A DNA stretch of 5,540 bases. Origin: JBFMGS01 sp040752635. Lineage in GTDB: Bacteria > Bacillota > SHA-98 > UBA4971. The position numbers and the translations under genes are program-made. Shown piece by piece: positions 5,196-5,540 of this stretch. Under the pieces are notes generated by a model. The model did not search any database. It saw only the letters and a program-made list of their open reading frames with translations, and was not told the DNA's origin. Numbering within the stretch: position 1 is the stretch's first letter; every line of letters begins with the position of its first letter. The DNA is taken from positions 1 through 5,540 of the forward strand of contig JBFMGS010000099.1 in the NCBI GenBank assembly GCA_040752635.1, in the 5' to 3' direction.

Positions 5196-5290
5196 GGAGA
5201 GATACCCAAGCAGGCTGAAGGGGAAGGTTTGCTAAACCTTTAGACGGTTGAACAAACCGTGCGGGGGTTCGAATCCCCCTCTCTCCGCCA
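5196..5290 (+). tRNA. tRNA-Ser(GCU), CCA encoded
   Basis: This is a class II tRNA with a long variable arm (about 5241-5262). The acceptor stem GGAGAGA 5196-5202 pairs with TCTCTCC 5280-5286. G73 is at 5287 and CCA at 5288-5290. The anticodon stem is AAGGT 5224-5228 with ACCTT 5236-5240, and the loop TTGCTAA gives anticodon GCT at 5231-5233, reading AGC and AGU. The T arm is GGGGG 5263-5267, TTCGAAT, CCCCC 5275-5279. It has its own promoter and terminator, so it is probably a single-gene transcript. Confidence 0.97.
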
Positions 5291-5304
5291 TGATTTTGCG
5301 CAAC

Positions 5305-5328
5305 AACGGCCGGTCGGCCGTTTTCTTT
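5305..5328 (+). terminator. Intrinsic terminator after tRNA-Ser(GCU)
   Basis: AACGGCC (5305-5311) pairs perfectly with GGCCGTT (5316-5322) around GGTC, leading into a T-run (5321-5324, C, then 5326-5328). It lies 15 bases after the tRNA CCA end. The short T-run interrupted by C may allow some read-through to tRNA-Arg. Confidence 0.8.
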
Positions 5329-5350
5329 ACCGGAGCCAACCACATATTAA
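5322..5350 (+). promoter_or_regulatory. Possible weak promoter for tRNA-Arg
   Basis: TTTCTT (5322-5327) and TATTAA (5345-5350) are 17 bp apart, but each matches the consensus only partly. The -35 would overlap the T-run of the preceding terminator and the start would be only about 5 bases before the mature tRNA. Read-through from the tRNA-Ser(GCU) promoter is the alternative way to transcribe tRNA-Arg. Confidence 0.3.
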
Positions 5351-5361
5351 ACCGAGTTCGC

Positions 5362-5437
5362 GCGCCCGTAGCTCAGTGGATAGAGCATCTGACTTCGGAT
5401 CAGAGGGCCGGGGGTTCAAATCCCTCCGGGCGCGCCA
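5362..5437 (+). tRNA. tRNA-Arg(UCG), CCA encoded
   Basis: This is a standard class I cloverleaf. The acceptor stem GCGCCCG 5362-5368 pairs with CGGGCGC 5427-5433. G73 is at 5434 and CCA at 5435-5437. The D arm contains GCTCAGTGGATAGAGC. The anticodon stem TCTGA 5388-5392 pairs with TCAGA 5400-5404, and the loop CTTCGGA gives anticodon TCG at 5395-5397, reading CGA and possibly other CGN codons. The T arm is GGGGG 5410-5414, TTCAAAT, CCCTC 5422-5426 with one G-U. A strong terminator follows 10 bases later. Confidence 0.97.
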
Positions 5438-5446
5438 GGTTTGACT

Positions 5447-5478
5447 GGGGCTTTGCTAATTAGCAGAGCCCTGTTTTT
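5447..5478 (+). terminator. Intrinsic terminator after tRNA-Arg
   Basis: GGGCTTTGCT (5448-5457) pairs with AGCAGAGCCC (5462-5471) over 10 bp with one G-U around AATT, with a further G-U at 5447/5472. TTTTT follows at 5474-5478. The position shortly after the CCA end makes this the 3' end of the tRNA transcript. Confidence 0.92.
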
Positions 5479-5490
5479 GTGTCCGTGGCA

Positions 5491-5528
5491 ATCCTGGGGC
5501 AGTCTGTGCGGAAAACGCCTGCCAGGAT
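5491..5528. repeat. Inverted repeat at the right edge
   Basis: ATCCTGG (5491-5497) pairs perfectly with CCAGGAT (5522-5528). Past a GG bulge, CAG (5500-5502) pairs with CTG (5519-5521), and an inner GCG 5508-5510 with CGC 5516-5518 flanks an AAAA-containing loop. The window ends 12 bases later at GTCGTTT, so it is not possible to see whether this is a second terminator or part of a following element. Confidence 0.4.
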
Positions 5529-5540
5529 GGGCTGTCGTTT

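Noticed and set aside
2309..5290. Similar 3' ends of the two tRNA-Ser genes as an attL/attR pair of an integrated element
   Set aside because: The similarity is confined to normal tRNA T-arm and acceptor sequence, both tRNAs are complete with different anticodons, and no integrase or mobile genes lie between them.
5095..5343. Minus-strand frame of 82 codons over tRNA-Ser(GCU), and plus-strand frames at 5248-5463
   Set aside because: They are translations of tRNA genes and their spacers; 'GGSNPP' and 'VAQWIEH' strings are typical tRNA artefacts.
1..5540. CRISPR array, transposase, toxin-antitoxin or phage genes
   Set aside because: No regularly spaced repeats and no open frame with recognisable features of these systems were found on either strand.

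Overview
The window looks like a high-GC member of the Bacillota (Firmicutes), probably a Clostridia- or Limnochordia-type anaerobe. The evidence is a full transcription-control T-box leader in front of serS, a ferredoxin-dependent 2-oxoacid oxidoreductase tail at the left edge, GTG starts behind strong AGGGGG ribosome binding sites, tRNA genes with encoded CCA ends, and vegetative (sigma-A type) TTGnnn-17-TATAAT promoters. The genus call is inference from gene content and base composition only.

Layout. Positions 1-152 hold the last 50 codons of a probable pyruvate:ferredoxin oxidoreductase beta subunit. A sigma-A-type promoter (178-206) then starts a serine T-box riboswitch (about 235-524) with specifier UCC, a UGGC acceptor-binding bulge and a 16-bp intrinsic terminator. 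A palindrome-rich leader (525-640) leads into serS (653-1939). A 73-nt nested hairpin follows serS. Next comes tRNA-Ser(UGA) at 2244-2336, with its own promoter and a terminator-like hairpin in its leader. Positions 2337-2665 contain no convincing gene. A UPF0756 (DUF441) membrane protein lies on the minus strand (2666-3112). A 525-bp divergent intergenic region separates it from a 415-residue MFS efflux transporter (3638-4885). The right end holds a striking 116-nt imperfect palindrome (4955-5070), tRNA-Ser(GCU) with its own promoter and terminator, tRNA-Arg(UCG) with a strong terminator, and one more hairpin at the edge.

How it fits together. The dominant theme is serine decoding: the enzyme that charges tRNA-Ser, a riboswitch that reads uncharged tRNA-Ser, and two of the tRNA-Ser isoacceptors are all within 5 kb. 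The T-box reads a UCC codon, so its expected ligand is tRNA-Ser(GGA), which is not in the window. The two tRNA-Ser genes present supply the enzyme's substrates but probably not the main riboswitch ligand. The UPF0756 gene and the MFS transporter have no evident link to this theme.

No defence system, CRISPR array, integrase or transposase is visible. The most promising unexplained signals are the long structured intergenic palindromes, above all 4955-5070, which could be an undescribed structured RNA or a small non-autonomous palindromic element.
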